Below, in pieces: positions 1 through 10,581 of a DNA stretch of 64,000 nt. Every line of letters begins with the position of its first letter. Position 1 is the stretch's first letter. The notes beneath the pieces were generated by a model. The model did no database searches. It worked only from the letters and a program-made list of their open reading frames with translations, and was not told the origin of the DNA. A program made the position numbers and the translations under genes. This stretch comes from Silvibacterium bohemicum (GTDB taxonomy: Bacteria > Acidobacteriota > Terriglobia > Terriglobales > Acidobacteriaceae): NCBI RefSeq assembly GCF_001006305.1, contig NZ_LBHJ01000012.1:222231-286230 (forward strand). The letters run 5' to 3'.

Positions 1-60
1 GGACATCCATTCCCTTCCTATCTGTAACGCGCGTGCATCCGCTGCCGGGAGCCAGAATTC

Positions 61-507
61 TCAATGCCCGGTGTGGTACGGATGCCCACTGAGGATTGTA
101 AATGCGCGATAGATCTGCTCGCTCAGGACCACCCGCGCCAGCTCATGGGGGAGGGTCATCGGCCCCAGGGAGAGCAGCAGGTTCGCCCGCGCCCGCTCGG
201 CATCCGACCAGCCGTCCGCCGGGCCGATCGCGAAGACGAGATGTTGTTGCCCTTCATCGCGCTTTTTCCCGATCCAACCTGCCAAGTCCGCAGAGGAGAG
301 CTGTTTTCCACGCGGATCGAGGAGGACCAGCATGGTTCCCATACGCGACTTCTGCCGGTCCAGAGAATCGAAAAAAGACTCGCTGGTCTTAAACACCATT
401 ATTTCAATGGGCGCATACGCTTCAACGCGTCCGGCGTAGTCCGAAGTCAGCGTGTCGAAGCGCTCACTCTTGGTCCGGACCGCTATGGAAACCAGAGCCA
501 GTTTCAT
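61..507 (-). CDS. rlmH: 23S rRNA (pseudouridine1915-N3)-methyltransferase RlmH
   Basis: The 148-residue product matches the usual length of RlmH, the SPOUT-family enzyme that uses S-adenosylmethionine to methylate pseudouridine 1915 in helix 69 of 23S rRNA. The SPOUT knot signatures are visible: the FAIGPADGWS loop near residues 92-101 and the C-terminal LPHELARVVLSEQIYRA segment ending in HPYHTGH. It is cytoplasmic. In many genomes rlmH follows rsfS and nadD; here those genes sit about 48 kb away on the same strand, so the usual cluster is split. The start was chosen because the family begins MKL with no extension. Confidence 0.95.
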   Translation of the reverse strand: MKLALVSIAVRTKSERFDTLTSDYAGRVEAYAPIEIMVFKTSESFFDSLDRQKSRMGTMLVLLDPRGKQLSSADLAGWIGKKRDEGQQHLVFAIGPADGWSDAERARANLLLSLGPMTLPHELARVVLSEQIYRAFTILSGHPYHTGH

Positions 508-971
508 CGAGCAAGTCTATCGAAAGAACGAGATAGCGATCGACTTCTTGAAATAGAGCCCATTTCCCATAGATGAGGACGGATATGTATATAAAAAATA
601 GTAGAAATGTGCTCCCTTGAACTTCCGATCCGGGATGCCACGCACGCCATAAACGGCTCGCAAAAAAAAATAATTAATCTGTAACACTTCAGGGCATGGA
701 GTTATTCCTTAGTTATCTCCACATTTAGGTCTCGAGTGTCCATTTTCGAGCGGAAAAATCCTCTCAAATCTGCCGATGTGTATTGGCGTTGGCAGTGCGA
801 TTGCTAGTTCCTCTGCCAAACAGTTGTCATGTCTTGCGGATCCTATCACCGCATGAGCGCAGCCGGTTCGAATTAGGGATCGGAAACAGATGCAGCCACC
901 GGATCGGGCCGATCGGTCGGGCGGTTTTTGAGCGCGCGAGACGATCGTTTACGCCTTCCGTTGAGGAGCTT
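508..971. other. Gene-free 464-bp interval
   Basis: No gene is supported here. The interval separates the divergent rlmH and first TonB receptor genes and is AT-richer than its surroundings, particularly around 590-760, which contains a run of nine A residues. It should hold both promoters, but no pair of -35 and -10 boxes stood out. The first receptor's reading frame stays open upstream to 783, but that extension lacks a signal peptide and is taken as non-coding. Confidence 0.5.
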
Positions 972-3900
972 ATGAGATACAAGAATTTCTTTGTGACCGT
1001 TGTTGTTTTTTTCAGTCTGGTTATTTGCGTATCAACAGCGAGCGGCCAGGGAATTACGACTGGCAGTATTACAGGTACGGTAACCGATCAGACGGGCGCG
1101 GTCGTTTCGAATGCCGAAATCACGGCTACGGATATCGCCAAGGGTACGACCATCAAAGCCGCCTCTCAGAGCAGCGGCGTGTTTGCGTTCCACGCAGTTC
1201 CGATCGGCACCTATAAGTTGAGGGTCTCTGCCTCCGGCTTCAGCCCGGGAAATATCGATTCGGTGGTCGTGGTCTCCGGTGTGACCACGGACCTGAAATC
1301 GGTGGAGCTGAGCATCACGGCCACGGAAAGCGTCATCATCACGGGAAATACGTCGCCGCTGCTGCAGATATCGGACTCCCAGGTATCGACTACCTTTTCC
1401 GGGCAGACTTTGGAGAACAGCCCGTTGAATAACGCCTTCGATACAGTGGCGGAAGTGATTCCGGGCGTGGTCAGCACACACGCTGATAACTTCTCCAACA
1501 CCAACGGCGACAATTTTTCGGTGAACGGACAGAGCGGCCGCTATAACAATTTTGAATTTGACGGTCAGTCGGACAACGACAACACCATCGGCGGACCTCA
1601 GATCTTCTTCGGCAACCAGGATGCGATTGCGGAGATCCAGATCATCACCGACGATTTCAGCGCGCAGTACGGAAGAAATTCGGGTGCGGTCATAAACTAC
1701 CTCACCAAATCGGGAACCAACGAGTTCCACGGCAGCGGATTCGAGTATTACCAGGGGCAGTTTCTGAGCTCCTTCGAGAACCAGGAGAAGAGCTCGATCT
1801 TCGGCTTCTGCGCGCCGGGTCAGAATCCCAATACAGGATGCGCGGTTCCAGTTCTCCCCCGGTCAGATGAGAATCGCTATGGCGGAACGCTCGGCGGTCC
1901 GATTCTCAAGGACAAGCTGTTCTTCTTCGGCAGCACTTACTGGGATCGTCAGCGGTCGGGAGTCTCTCCCTCCACTTCCACCACTCTGACTCCCACCCCG
2001 GCCGGCATCGCCCAACTGGCGAGCACCTTTCCCGGCAATGCGGCCGTTGCAGCGCTACAGACCACCGGTCCTTATGCAATCCCGGTCGGGAACCCGGCCC
2101 CGGTCGGCGCCATTACTCCTGAGAACATCACCGGCCCGGGAGGCGTGACCGCAACCAATGTACCTTTCTCTTTTGTGCAGCGCCTAGTTGCTTCTCCCTA
2201 CAATGACCAGGAGCACCTTGGCCGCATCGACTGGCAGCCGACCGATCGGGATCACCTCTTCGCACGATACTTCTACCAGAACCTGGTGCTGGCGGCGGCC
2301 GCCGGCGACATTCCCTCCGGTGGTTACACGAATTCAACGGACACGGTTCACACCATCGGAGCGGACTGGAGCCACACCTTCAGCGATACCTGGGTGGACC
2401 AGCTGCGGTATTCGTTCCAGCAGGCAACGGGGGCCTTCGATGGCGGCGGGTTCTCCAACTGCACCATCAGCGCGCCGAACGTTTGCCCGGCCCAGGTCAC
2501 GATCAATAGTGGATTCGAATCTCTCGGCCTGAATACCGATTTCCCGCAGGGCCGCGTGGTGAAGGTGACACAGGTTCAGGACAACGCGATCTGGACGCAT
2601 GGCCGGCACATTATCCTTTTCGGCGGCGAGGTCGACTACCAGAATTCTCCGCAGGTCGGCCTATTTAACTACGGCGGGGTATACACCTTTAACGACTTCA
2701 GCAATTTCATCTCCCAGGCACCCGGGGCCGGACAGCCTATCAGCAATGCCCAGGTGGCGCTGGCGGACGGAGATTTCACCACCAAATATAAAGAGACGGA
2801 TGTAGCCACTTACATTCAGGATGACTGGAAGGTGTCACCCACCTTCACCGCCCACATCGGTTTGCGCTGGGAGTACTTCAGCCCCTCATTCAATGTGCTC
2901 CACGACGAATCGGTGGCGCGCGAATCCAATCCGGCCACGGCCTTCTGGAGCCCGTCTCTTCCGCTCGCGGACCGGACGTTTCCCGCGATCCAGCAGTATG
3001 TGAAGGGCTTTGAGCCCCGCCTGGGATTCTCCTGGAATCCCGGCTTCGACAGCAAGTTGGTGGTGAAGGCCGGGTATGCCATCAACGAGAACCCTGCTTT
3101 CTACAACATCGGAACCAATGTGCAGGACACAGCGCCGATATCGAACGCGGGCGTGGTTTACTGCACCGGCGACGCCACCTGCATTCCTTCCAACGGCAGC
3201 ATCAGCTACAGCTCGGTCCGCGGCCTGAACCTGGCGTCGCTACCGCGGGGCGGCGATCCCCGGATGCGCGATCAGACTACGGTTCCTCAGAACCTCCGGC
3301 CGCCCTATACGCAGACGTATACCCTTGCGCTTGATCATCAGGTCGGCAGCGCGGCAGTTGCGGAGATTCGCTACGTGGGGAGCCTGACCCAGAAAAACTT
3401 CCAGAGCGTCGATGCCAACCCCGACCTGCTTCCGGTGCAGACCGACTTCCCTAACTTCGCGCCCGTAACCTTGTGCGACACCCCTGGCGCAACGGGATTT
3501 GGCCGGCCCAACTGCAATTTCGGCAACGTGTCCACGATAGGAAACGGAGCATGGTCGAACTACAACGGCCTGCAGACCAACCTGACCACGCGTGACCTGC
3601 ACGGCGTGACCGGCACGATCTCCTACACCTTCAGCAAGTCGCTGGACAACGCGACCGACGCCTTCCGCAGCACCGGGAGCGGCGGCAGCTCGATTGCGTA
3701 CGCTCAGAATCCGCTGAATACAGATTCAGGAGAGCGGGGCGTATCCGGCAATAGCATCACTCATGTGCTGGGCGCGCAACTCACCTACCAGCTCCCGAAC
3801 TTTGTGAAGAGCAATGGCCTGCTTTCCCGAGTGGCCAATGGCTACGTGCTGAGCGGGGTCTACCGCTACAATTCGGGACAGCCATATACACCGTATCAAT

Positions 3901-4523
3901 CGATCGGCCTCGACTCCTTCACGCCCGACACCAGCTACTGCGACGGGACGTTCAACTCCAGCAGCGTCGCTGTAGGAGTGGATACCTGCCGGTTGGTCCG
4001 CTCCAACAAGAGCGCGCCGCTGGGCACCGTGGCCTATCTGAATCCGTATACCGGTCCGGTGGTGAATGGCAGCCCCACACTCGGCACCCCCGTGTATGTG
4101 GCTTACGGGTCTGACAGTACGACTACCGACGCGAACGGCAATGTAACCGGCTATAACCCGGGCACGCCGATCGATCCGACCAAGGCCCATTGGATCGTCA
4201 ACAATATGGCGTACGCCCAGGCGGTGGGCAATCCTTATCCGGGCTCGGCACGCAGTGTGGAACATGGAGACAACTTCAGCGAGATGGATGCCACCATTCT
4301 GAAGACCTTGAAGGTCACGGAGCGGGTCAACGTCCAGCTCTCGATGGCTGCCTTCAACGTGCTGAACCAGATGTATCGCGGCGCACCACAGACGTTTGTC
4401 GCGAATACCGCAACCTTCGGGAGCTATGACTACAGCTCTCCGAGCGCGGTGGGTGGTGTTCCCGGCAATACCACGCAGTCCGGTCAGCGCTTTGTCTTAC
4501 TGGGAGGAAAGGTTCGCTTCTAA
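972..4523 (+). CDS. Oar-type TonB-dependent receptor (giant, 1183 aa)
   Basis: This encodes an outer-membrane receptor of the large Acidobacteria-type family. The start at 972 gives a signal peptide (MRYKNFFVTVVVFFSL to about residue 26) and has GAGGAG just upstream; the frame is open to 783 but that extension looks non-coding. Residues about 30-120 are a carboxypeptidase-regulatory-like beta-sandwich (GSITGTVTDQTGAVV). A plug-like region follows at about 130-260, then a beta-barrel ending in the aromatic terminus KVRF expected for Bam-dependent insertion. The substrate cannot be told from sequence; family members are thought to import carbohydrate or other large ligands. An intrinsic terminator follows. 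Confidence 0.9.
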   Translation: MRYKNFFVTVVVFFSLVICVSTASGQGITTGSITGTVTDQTGAVVSNAEITATDIAKGTTIKAASQSSGVFAFHAVPIGTYKLRVSASGFSPGNIDSVVVVSGVTTDLKSVELSITATESVIITGNTSPLLQISDSQVSTTFSGQTLENSPLNNAFDTVAEVIPGVVSTHADNFSNTNGDNFSVNGQSGRYNNFEFDGQSDNDNTIGGPQIFFGNQDAIAEIQIITDDFSAQYGRNSGAVINYLTKSGTNEFHGSGFEYYQGQFLSSFENQEKSSIFGFCAPGQNPNTGCAVPVLPRSDENRYGGTLGGPILKDKLFFFGSTYWDRQRSGVSPSTSTTLTPTPAGIAQLASTFPGNAAVAALQTTGPYAIPVGNPAPVGAITPENITGPGGVTATNVPFSFVQRLVASPYNDQEHLGRIDWQPTDRDHLFARYFYQNLVLAAAAGDIPSGGYTNSTDTVHTIGADWSHTFSDTWVDQLRYSFQQATGAFDGGGFSNCTISAPNVCPAQVTINSGFESLGLNTDFPQGRVVKVTQVQDNAIWTHGRHIILFGGEVDYQNSPQVGLFNYGGVYTFNDFSNFISQAPGAGQPISNAQVALADGDFTTKYKETDVATYIQDDWKVSPTFTAHIGLRWEYFSPSFNVLHDESVARESNPATAFWSPSLPLADRTFPAIQQYVKGFEPRLGFSWNPGFDSKLVVKAGYAINENPAFYNIGTNVQDTAPISNAGVVYCTGDATCIPSNGSISYSSVRGLNLASLPRGGDPRMRDQTTVPQNLRPPYTQTYTLALDHQVGSAAVAEIRYVGSLTQKNFQSVDANPDLLPVQTDFPNFAPVTLCDTPGATGFGRPNCNFGNVSTIGNGAWSNYNGLQTNLTTRDLHGVTGTISYTFSKSLDNATDAFRSTGSGGSSIAYAQNPLNTDSGERGVSGNSITHVLGAQLTYQLPNFVKSNGLLSRVANGYVLSGVYRYNSGQPYTPYQSIGLDSFTPDTSYCDGTFNSSSVAVGVDTCRLVRSNKSAPLGTVAYLNPYTGPVVNGSPTLGTPVYVAYGSDSTTTDANGNVTGYNPGTPIDPTKAHWIVNNMAYAQAVGNPYPGSARSVEHGDNFSEMDATILKTLKVTERVNVQLSMAAFNVLNQMYRGAPQTFVANTATFGSYDYSSPSAVGGVPGNTTQSGQRFVLLGGKVRF

Positions 4524-4553
4524 GCCCTCCTGATCAAGGTTCGATGTAGTCCC

Positions 4554-4595
4554 CAAACAAACAGCCACGGCCTAACGCCGCGGCTGTTTGTTTTT
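4554..4595 (+). terminator. Intrinsic terminator after first giant receptor
   Basis: A 12-bp perfect stem (AAACAAACAGCC at 4555-4566 with its complement at 4582-4593) continues into a further 4-bp inner stem and ends in a T-run. It starts about 30 bases after the receptor stop codon and would end that transcript. Confidence 0.85.
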
Positions 4596-5253
4596 GCTCC
4601 TAAGCCGGCGAAAGTCCATGGGAGTTGCGGGGCTGATCCCTAGCCAATATGTGAGGAATCGCATATCGCGGAGGGAAACTATGGAATCCTGGAGAATTCG
4701 CCAACCTACGTCTTTAATAGTTAATTAATACATCTCTTCCGATGTTTTGCAGGGAAGATCGCGATGCAGAAGTGAAAACAAGGCTCGATGACTGAAAAGG
4801 AACGGCTTGCCGTAACTTCGAGCTATTCATCGAATAGTAACGCTAAAACAGTCTTACTCTTCCCAGTTCGAGTGGCGAGCTACTTGCTAAGTACTCCGAT
4901 CAAGTGGGTATTGTCCCGGCTGCTGAGCACCCACATACAGACACCAAAATAAGAATTTGTTTCAGGCAGGCTATGCATCGCAAACGGAAGTTTCGGGCAT
5001 TCCAGGCATGTCTTTTTGTGACGAACTTATTGCTTGCTCCAGGAAACGCAGTCGACCCATTCCTGCGGCGTAGCGCGACCCTCACCGACACCCGAGCTAC
5101 TTCAGCTTAGTCAATGCGATGCAGCAAGGAAGCGCGATTTCCTCTCTGGTTCGCCTCTGAAGTTCTCGCTCCACTCGGCTACCGAGACTGGCAGACAGAA
5201 TGTTTTGTGACATGCCCGCATCAAAAAACTTTCTCCAATGAGGTTCCATACCC
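4596..5253. other. Gene-free interval before second giant receptor
   Basis: About 650 bases without a credible gene. It is AT-richer than the coding DNA around it. A short inverted repeat CTATTC-ATC-GAATAG at 4823-4837 could be an operator, but nothing else supports that. The stretch probably carries the promoter and 5' UTR of the next receptor. Confidence 0.4.
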
Positions 5254-8200
5254 ATGGGTAACTTGTCTTTCTGGCGCAGAGCCACTACCGCATCCACTCC
5301 GACAGCCGTAAGTGCGAATCAGGCGGCCGATTCCTTCGCCAAACTTTCCTGCGGAGCAACGGTGCGTGTTCATAGCCGGTTCCTCGCGGTTCTCCTGCTG
5401 CTTTCCTGCCTTCCATTCTTCTCTCACCGGGCTGAGGCGCAGAATACCTATGCCGCGATCCATGGCACGGTGACGGATGCGTCGGGCGCGGTGATCGCGA
5501 ATGCGACAGTCACTGTCGTGAATGACAGCACCGGTATCACCACCAAAGCGTCGACCGACAGCAAAGGCTATTATGCTTTGCCCCAGCTGCTAGAGGGTGG
5601 CCCTTATACAGTCACGATTTCGGCAACCGGCTTCAAGTCTGAGACTGCCAATGGCATTACGCTGAACGCGAATGACAATCGCGTTCAGGACGCCAAGCTG
5701 GATATCGGAAGCGGCACCACAACTGTGGAAGTCTCCGGGACGAGCATTCAGGTTGAAACGTCAGACACTCAGCTGAAGCAAGTTGTGAGCGCCCAGCAGC
5801 TCGAGGAAATTCCGCTCATCGGCCGCGATCCGGCTGGATTGCAGAAGCTCCAGACCGGCGTAGTGGAGTCGTCCGACCGCACCGGCTCCTTCTCGACCAA
5901 CGGCAGCCAGGCTACGCAGAACTCTTTCCTGCTGGATGGCGTGGACATCAACGATGGCCCGCTGCAGAACGAGGGCATCGCGGTGAATCCTGACGCGCTG
6001 GGCCAGGAAGTGATTATCAGCAGTACTCTAAATCCGGAATTCGCGCGTAACTCGGGCGCGATCGTCAACGAGATTACGAAGAGCGGAACAAATTCCTTCC
6101 ACGGCAACGTCTTCGAGTTTTATCGCGATACGTTCATGAATGCGACACCGTACTTCTCGCTGAACCGTCCCCAGTTTCACCAGAACCTTTATGGCGGAAC
6201 GCTGGGCGGCCCGGTGATCAAGAACAAGCTGTTCTTCTTCCTGGGATATCAGGGATATCGCAATGTGGTGGCAGGCACGAATACGAATCAGACCTTCGAC
6301 GCGGCACAGTTTGCCGGACAGTTTTCGGCCGATCCGAACTACGGAGCACTGCAAACCCCAAACAATACCCCGACCGTGGGCGCGGACGGCGTTCAGCGCA
6401 ATAATTCGCTGAGCCTGAATCCTCTTCCATTTGCGGTCTCGAACGGAACCACCACCTGCCCGAAGGGTGAGACCTGGGCCGACTGCTTCAACGGCACGGG
6501 TTCAGCGTCGGGGGCAAACATCAACATTGCGCCTGCCAACTGGAACGCACTAGCCTCCGCGATTACGGCCAAATACGTTCCGCAAGCCAATGTAAACGGC
6601 AACCTCTACACGTTTAACGCAAACAATACGGGCGCAGAGGACCAGGGAGTAATTCGCGCCGACATCACGCCGACTTCACGAGACACGATCTGGGCATCAT
6701 CTGTCTTCCAGTCGAGCCCGTCGACGTCCGCGATCTCTTTCGGCGGCGGCAGCTTTCCGGGCTTCGGTTCGGTGCAGGCTGAACACTTCAAGATCTTCAG
6801 CGGCGCGTGGACTCACACGTTCAGCACATCAATGCTGAACGAGCTGCGCCTGGGGTACTATCGCTTCAACTTCGCGGCGGTCGAGCCGCAGAATCCCATT
6901 CTGCCGAGCGCTGCCGGCTTTACGGGCGTCACCCCGCAAAACACCTCATCTCCCGGTTTTCCTTATATCTCAGTAGGCTCGTACTTCAACCTGGGCAACA
7001 GCTTCGAGGGACCACAGCCCCGGCTGGATACGAACCTCAGTTATACGGACAATTTCACCAAGATTCTCGGCAACCACTCGCTGAAGTTCGGCGGATCCTA
7101 TGAGCAATTCCGTGTGGACAATCCCTTCGACTATCTGAATAACGGCTCTTATTCGTTCAACGGAGCCGGCGTCTACAGCTCGGGCGACCCGGTGATCGAT
7201 TACGTACTGGGAGTTCCGGACAGCTACGAGCAAACCAGCAACGGCTTTATCAATGCGCTCGCCGCCGAGTCCTACGTCTATGCGCAGGACAGCTGGAGGG
7301 CGACGCCTGATCTCACTGTGAACTTCGGCATTTCATGGGATGTGGAGCATCCTAACCTGAACGATCAATTCGGCGGCCTGGGCATCAACTGCTGGTCGAA
7401 CTCGAATTTCGCATCGTCGGTATTTCCGGGCGCGCCTCCGGGACTTGCCTTTCCTGGCGATCCTGGTTGCAACCGCGCCGGCGGTCCTACCCCGCATTAC
7501 AATCGTTTTGGGCCGCGCGTTGGATTTGCCTGGTCGCCTTCGAACGGTCCTTCCAAGCTGATCGGCAACCCGGGATCGCATGACTTCTCGGTGCGCGCGG
7601 GCTACGGTATCTACTACAACCGCGACGAAGAAGAACAGTCGCTGCAGAACCTCGAAGATCCGCCGTTCTTCTTTGTTTCACGCGGAGCAGGCGGCCAGGG
7701 CGGAAGCCCGTCGTTCGCCAACCCGTTCCAGGATGTTTCGGGGAACGCCGGCGCCTCCGGCCCGAATCAGTTTCCTTTCGCGATTCCTCACGCCGGCGCC
7801 ACAGTCGACTGGGCCGATCTTTACAACTTCAACGAGCTCGCGACGTTCGATCCAAAAAACTACACGGTTCCTTACACGCAGAATTTCAACCTCAATGTTC
7901 AGCGCGCGTTACCCAGCAACGTGCTGCTGACGGTGAGCTATGTGGGTTCGGTCAGCCGCAACCTGCCCAGCTGGTATGACGGCGACAACATTACCTCGGC
8001 CGGCCATGCGGCCTGTCTAGCGGGTGCGACCCTGCCAGGGTATGGCCCGACCAATACCTGCAACACAACCTTCGCTAACTCCATCCGTGAATACTTCCCG
8101 CAATTCACTGCCGATCCTGCAATCGTTCCAGGCTCGGGTGGCGGTGCTGTGCCCACACTCCCAAACGGCATACCGTGGTATCTGAGCGTGGCGCGGCAGA

Positions 8201-9036
8201 CGACCAAAGATGCATCGAGCTACCACTCGCTGCAGGTAAGCGTACTCAAGGGCTCCACGCACGGGTTCAGCGGAACGCTTTCCTACACCTACTCCCATGC
8301 GCTGGATAATGGCTCGGGTTACGAGAACACAACCGGTACTCAGCAGAGTGGAACGGGCAAAGCGCAGATCTACACGCCGGGCTTTGCCTATCTGAACTAT
8401 GGTGATTCCAGCTTCGACGCCCGTCATAAACTCGCGGTGTCGTATATCTACGAAGTTCCTGTGTTCGATGCCATCCGCAACAACGTGATCGCACGCGAGG
8501 CACTTGCGGGCTGGGAGATTGCCGGGGTAACGGCGCTGCAGACAGGTTTCCCGGTTGGCATCGCCCAGGGCCAGAATTTGTCACTCTGGTGCGACGGCTT
8601 CAGCTACTTCGGCTGCGGCGATACACCAAATACATCGAACTTTAAACCCAAGAGCCTGGCGCCACGGAAGACGCAGTCGCTTGCAGGGGGTTCGGGGAAC
8701 TTTTGGTTCGATCCTTCCCCATTCTCCAGCGAGCAAGTGGGAACCTACGGCAACGTGAAGCGCAATTCAACGATTCACGGACCCGGTTACAACTACACCA
8801 ACTTGCAGCTCTCGAAGAATTTCCATATCTCTCAGGATGGACGGCGGTATGTCCAGCTGAGGATTGAAGCTGCGAACGCCTTCAACCATGCGAACTTTGC
8901 ACCGCCGAATGGAACCTTCGCCAGCAGCACGTTTGGCCAGGTCACCAGTGTACTGAGCTCCGCGAACTCCGCCGATCCTAACCAGGATCCGGAACCTGCG
9001 CGTATCTTCCAGCTGGTGGGTAAGTTCTTCTTCTAG
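5254..9036 (+). CDS. Oar-type TonB-dependent receptor (giant, up to 1260 aa)
   Basis: A second giant outer-membrane receptor: an N-terminal carboxypeptidase-regulatory-like domain (AAIHGTVTDASGAVIANA), a plug region with the GAIVNEITKSGTNSFHGNVF signature and a long barrel ending in LVGKFFF. The start is ambiguous. The ATG at 5254 has GAGG ten bases upstream but adds 36 residues before the signal peptide. A GTG at 5362 with GGAG six bases upstream would begin directly at the hydrophobic signal sequence (VHSRFLAVLLLLSCLPFF) and is an attractive alternative. It lies in tandem with the first receptor but has its own upstream region and terminator, so it is probably a separate transcript. Confidence 0.88.
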   Translation: MGNLSFWRRATTASTPTAVSANQAADSFAKLSCGATVRVHSRFLAVLLLLSCLPFFSHRAEAQNTYAAIHGTVTDASGAVIANATVTVVNDSTGITTKASTDSKGYYALPQLLEGGPYTVTISATGFKSETANGITLNANDNRVQDAKLDIGSGTTTVEVSGTSIQVETSDTQLKQVVSAQQLEEIPLIGRDPAGLQKLQTGVVESSDRTGSFSTNGSQATQNSFLLDGVDINDGPLQNEGIAVNPDALGQEVIISSTLNPEFARNSGAIVNEITKSGTNSFHGNVFEFYRDTFMNATPYFSLNRPQFHQNLYGGTLGGPVIKNKLFFFLGYQGYRNVVAGTNTNQTFDAAQFAGQFSADPNYGALQTPNNTPTVGADGVQRNNSLSLNPLPFAVSNGTTTCPKGETWADCFNGTGSASGANINIAPANWNALASAITAKYVPQANVNGNLYTFNANNTGAEDQGVIRADITPTSRDTIWASSVFQSSPSTSAISFGGGSFPGFGSVQAEHFKIFSGAWTHTFSTSMLNELRLGYYRFNFAAVEPQNPILPSAAGFTGVTPQNTSSPGFPYISVGSYFNLGNSFEGPQPRLDTNLSYTDNFTKILGNHSLKFGGSYEQFRVDNPFDYLNNGSYSFNGAGVYSSGDPVIDYVLGVPDSYEQTSNGFINALAAESYVYAQDSWRATPDLTVNFGISWDVEHPNLNDQFGGLGINCWSNSNFASSVFPGAPPGLAFPGDPGCNRAGGPTPHYNRFGPRVGFAWSPSNGPSKLIGNPGSHDFSVRAGYGIYYNRDEEEQSLQNLEDPPFFFVSRGAGGQGGSPSFANPFQDVSGNAGASGPNQFPFAIPHAGATVDWADLYNFNELATFDPKNYTVPYTQNFNLNVQRALPSNVLLTVSYVGSVSRNLPSWYDGDNITSAGHAACLAGATLPGYGPTNTCNTTFANSIREYFPQFTADPAIVPGSGGGAVPTLPNGIPWYLSVARQTTKDASSYHSLQVSVLKGSTHGFSGTLSYTYSHALDNGSGYENTTGTQQSGTGKAQIYTPGFAYLNYGDSSFDARHKLAVSYIYEVPVFDAIRNNVIAREALAGWEIAGVTALQTGFPVGIAQGQNLSLWCDGFSYFGCGDTPNTSNFKPKSLAPRKTQSLAGGSGNFWFDPSPFSSEQVGTYGNVKRNSTIHGPGYNYTNLQLSKNFHISQDGRRYVQLRIEAANAFNHANFAPPNGTFASSTFGQVTSVLSSANSADPNQDPEPARIFQLVGKFFF

Positions 9037-9052
9037 ACTTATCTCTTCACAA

Positions 9053-9086
9053 CAAAGCCGCGGCCTTGGTCGCGGCTTTGTCTTTT
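9053..9086 (+). terminator. Intrinsic terminator after second giant receptor
   Basis: A 10-bp perfect stem (CAAAGCCGCG at 9053-9062 with CGCGGCTTTG at 9071-9080) is followed by TCTTTT. It lies between convergent genes and ends the receptor transcript; the stem could also act on the opposite strand, where the aminotransferase ends at 9145. Confidence 0.8.
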
Positions 9087-9144
9087 CACTTGAAGGTCAG
9101 AGATAGATTGATTCCGAGGATAGCTTGAACGCTCGTCCCAGCGG

Positions 9145-10506
9145 CTAGAGCGCTTTGTCGGCGATGGCCAGCGCCTGATCCAATGCGTCGACCGCCGTAT
9201 CGATCTCCGCTTTCTCGATGATGAGGGGTGGGGCGATGACAAAGTGGCTGATCCAGGCTTGTATGGATACGCCGCGCTTGAGCATCTCCGCTGCTACCTG
9301 ATCGACGACCGTGGCTTTGCCGTCCACCTTGTCCTGCTTGGTGTTGAAGGGCGTCTTCTTCTCCTGGTCGCGCACCAGTTCGATGGCCCAGAACATGCCC
9401 AGTCCTCGCACCTCGCCGATCGATGGATGCTTGGGCTTCAACGCCTTCAGCTTTTCGCCGAGATAGGCTCCGACTTCCTTCGCGCGGTTAATCAGATTGA
9501 GGCGCTGCATCTCGCGAATCGCTGCAACTGCCGGCGCGAGGGTGATGGGGTGCGCCTCATAGGTGTGTCCGTGGGCGAAGAAGTGGTCTTCGAAATATTC
9601 GGCGATCTTGCCTGTCGTGGCGCAGAGGCCCAGCGGTACATAGGCCGAAGTGATGCCCTTGGCGGTGACCAGAATGTCCGGCTTCACGCCCCAGTGATCG
9701 ACGGCGAACCACTCGCCGGTGCGTCCCCACCCTGACATGACCTCGTCGGCGATGAGCAACACACCGCGACGGTCGCAGATCTCGCGCAGCTTGGGGAAAT
9801 ATTCTTTCGGCGGAACGAGCACGCCATTGGTGCCCACAACGGGTTCGACGATTACGGCGGCGACATCGCTCTCATTCTCGATCATGTGTTCGAGATAGTC
9901 GGCGCAGGCGATGCCGCACTCGGGATAGGTGTGCTTGATGGGGCACTTATAACAGTTGACTTCAGGCGCGAAGAGAAAGCCCTGTCCTTTGCCGCCGGGC
10001 TCCATGGCCCAGCGCCGCGGGTCGCCGGTGGCTGCGATCGAGGCCATGGTCGAGCCGTGATAGGAGCGATAGCGGGCGATGATCTTGGTCTTGCCGGTGT
10101 ACATGCGCGCGATCTTGAAGGCGGCTTCGTTGGCTTCGGTGCCAGAGGTGGTGAAGAAAAACTTGGTGATGCCTTCGGGCAGGACTTCGAGGAGCAGACG
10201 GCTCAGCTCCACGCGCGCGTCGGTCGCATAGGAGGGCATGATGTAGGCCAGCTTCTGCGCCTGATCGGCGATGGCCTTGATGACCGCGGCGTTCTTGTGG
10301 CCGAGATTGGAGCACATGAGCTGCGCCGAGAAATCGAGATAGCGCTTGCCGTTGGCGTCGGTGAAGTAGCAGCCCTCGGCGTCGACAATGTGCATCGGGT
10401 TCCAGGACTTCTGGTAGCGCCAGGTGCCGTAGTTGAGCTTCTTGGTCCATTCGACGACCTCTTGCGTGGTCATCGGTTGATCGGGTGAGAGAAGTGCGTC
10501 GCTCAT
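9145..10506 (-). CDS. Class III PLP-dependent aminotransferase
   Basis: The 453-residue product is a fold-type I, class III aminotransferase that moves an amino group, typically from an omega-amine, onto a keto acid. Visible motifs include the TTSGTEANEAAFKIAR cofactor phosphate site, the LLIADEVMSGWGRTGEW segment with the pyridine-binding Asp, and the DILVTAKGITSAY segment carrying the Schiff-base Lys. A Cys-rich stretch (CYKCPIKHTYPECGIACADY) is also seen in some class III subgroups. The ATG at 10506 was preferred because the first 27 residues of the longer form look non-coding. Substrate is not determinable; taurine-pyruvate or beta-alanine-pyruvate type activity is possible. It appears monocistronic. 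Confidence 0.85.
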   Translation of the reverse strand: MSDALLSPDQPMTTQEVVEWTKKLNYGTWRYQKSWNPMHIVDAEGCYFTDANGKRYLDFSAQLMCSNLGHKNAAVIKAIADQAQKLAYIMPSYATDARVELSRLLLEVLPEGITKFFFTTSGTEANEAAFKIARMYTGKTKIIARYRSYHGSTMASIAATGDPRRWAMEPGGKGQGFLFAPEVNCYKCPIKHTYPECGIACADYLEHMIENESDVAAVIVEPVVGTNGVLVPPKEYFPKLREICDRRGVLLIADEVMSGWGRTGEWFAVDHWGVKPDILVTAKGITSAYVPLGLCATTGKIAEYFEDHFFAHGHTYEAHPITLAPAVAAIREMQRLNLINRAKEVGAYLGEKLKALKPKHPSIGEVRGLGMFWAIELVRDQEKKTPFNTKQDKVDGKATVVDQVAAEMLKRGVSIQAWISHFVIAPPLIIEKAEIDTAVDALDQALAIADKAL

Positions 10507-10581
10507 GGTGTCCGCCTTATTGCCATTACTGTATCGCGTGGGGTATGGGGTGGGGAATTTCTTGTCTGAGAAGGGAAAGAT

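Noticed and set aside
783-971. N-terminal extension of the first giant receptor
   Set aside because: The extension lacks a signal peptide and reads like non-coding sequence, whereas the ATG at 972 has GAGGAG upstream and begins a signal peptide.
4823-4837. CTATTC-ATC-GAATAG inverted repeat as an operator
   Set aside because: Six-base arms occur often by chance; no second copy or regulator gene supports it.
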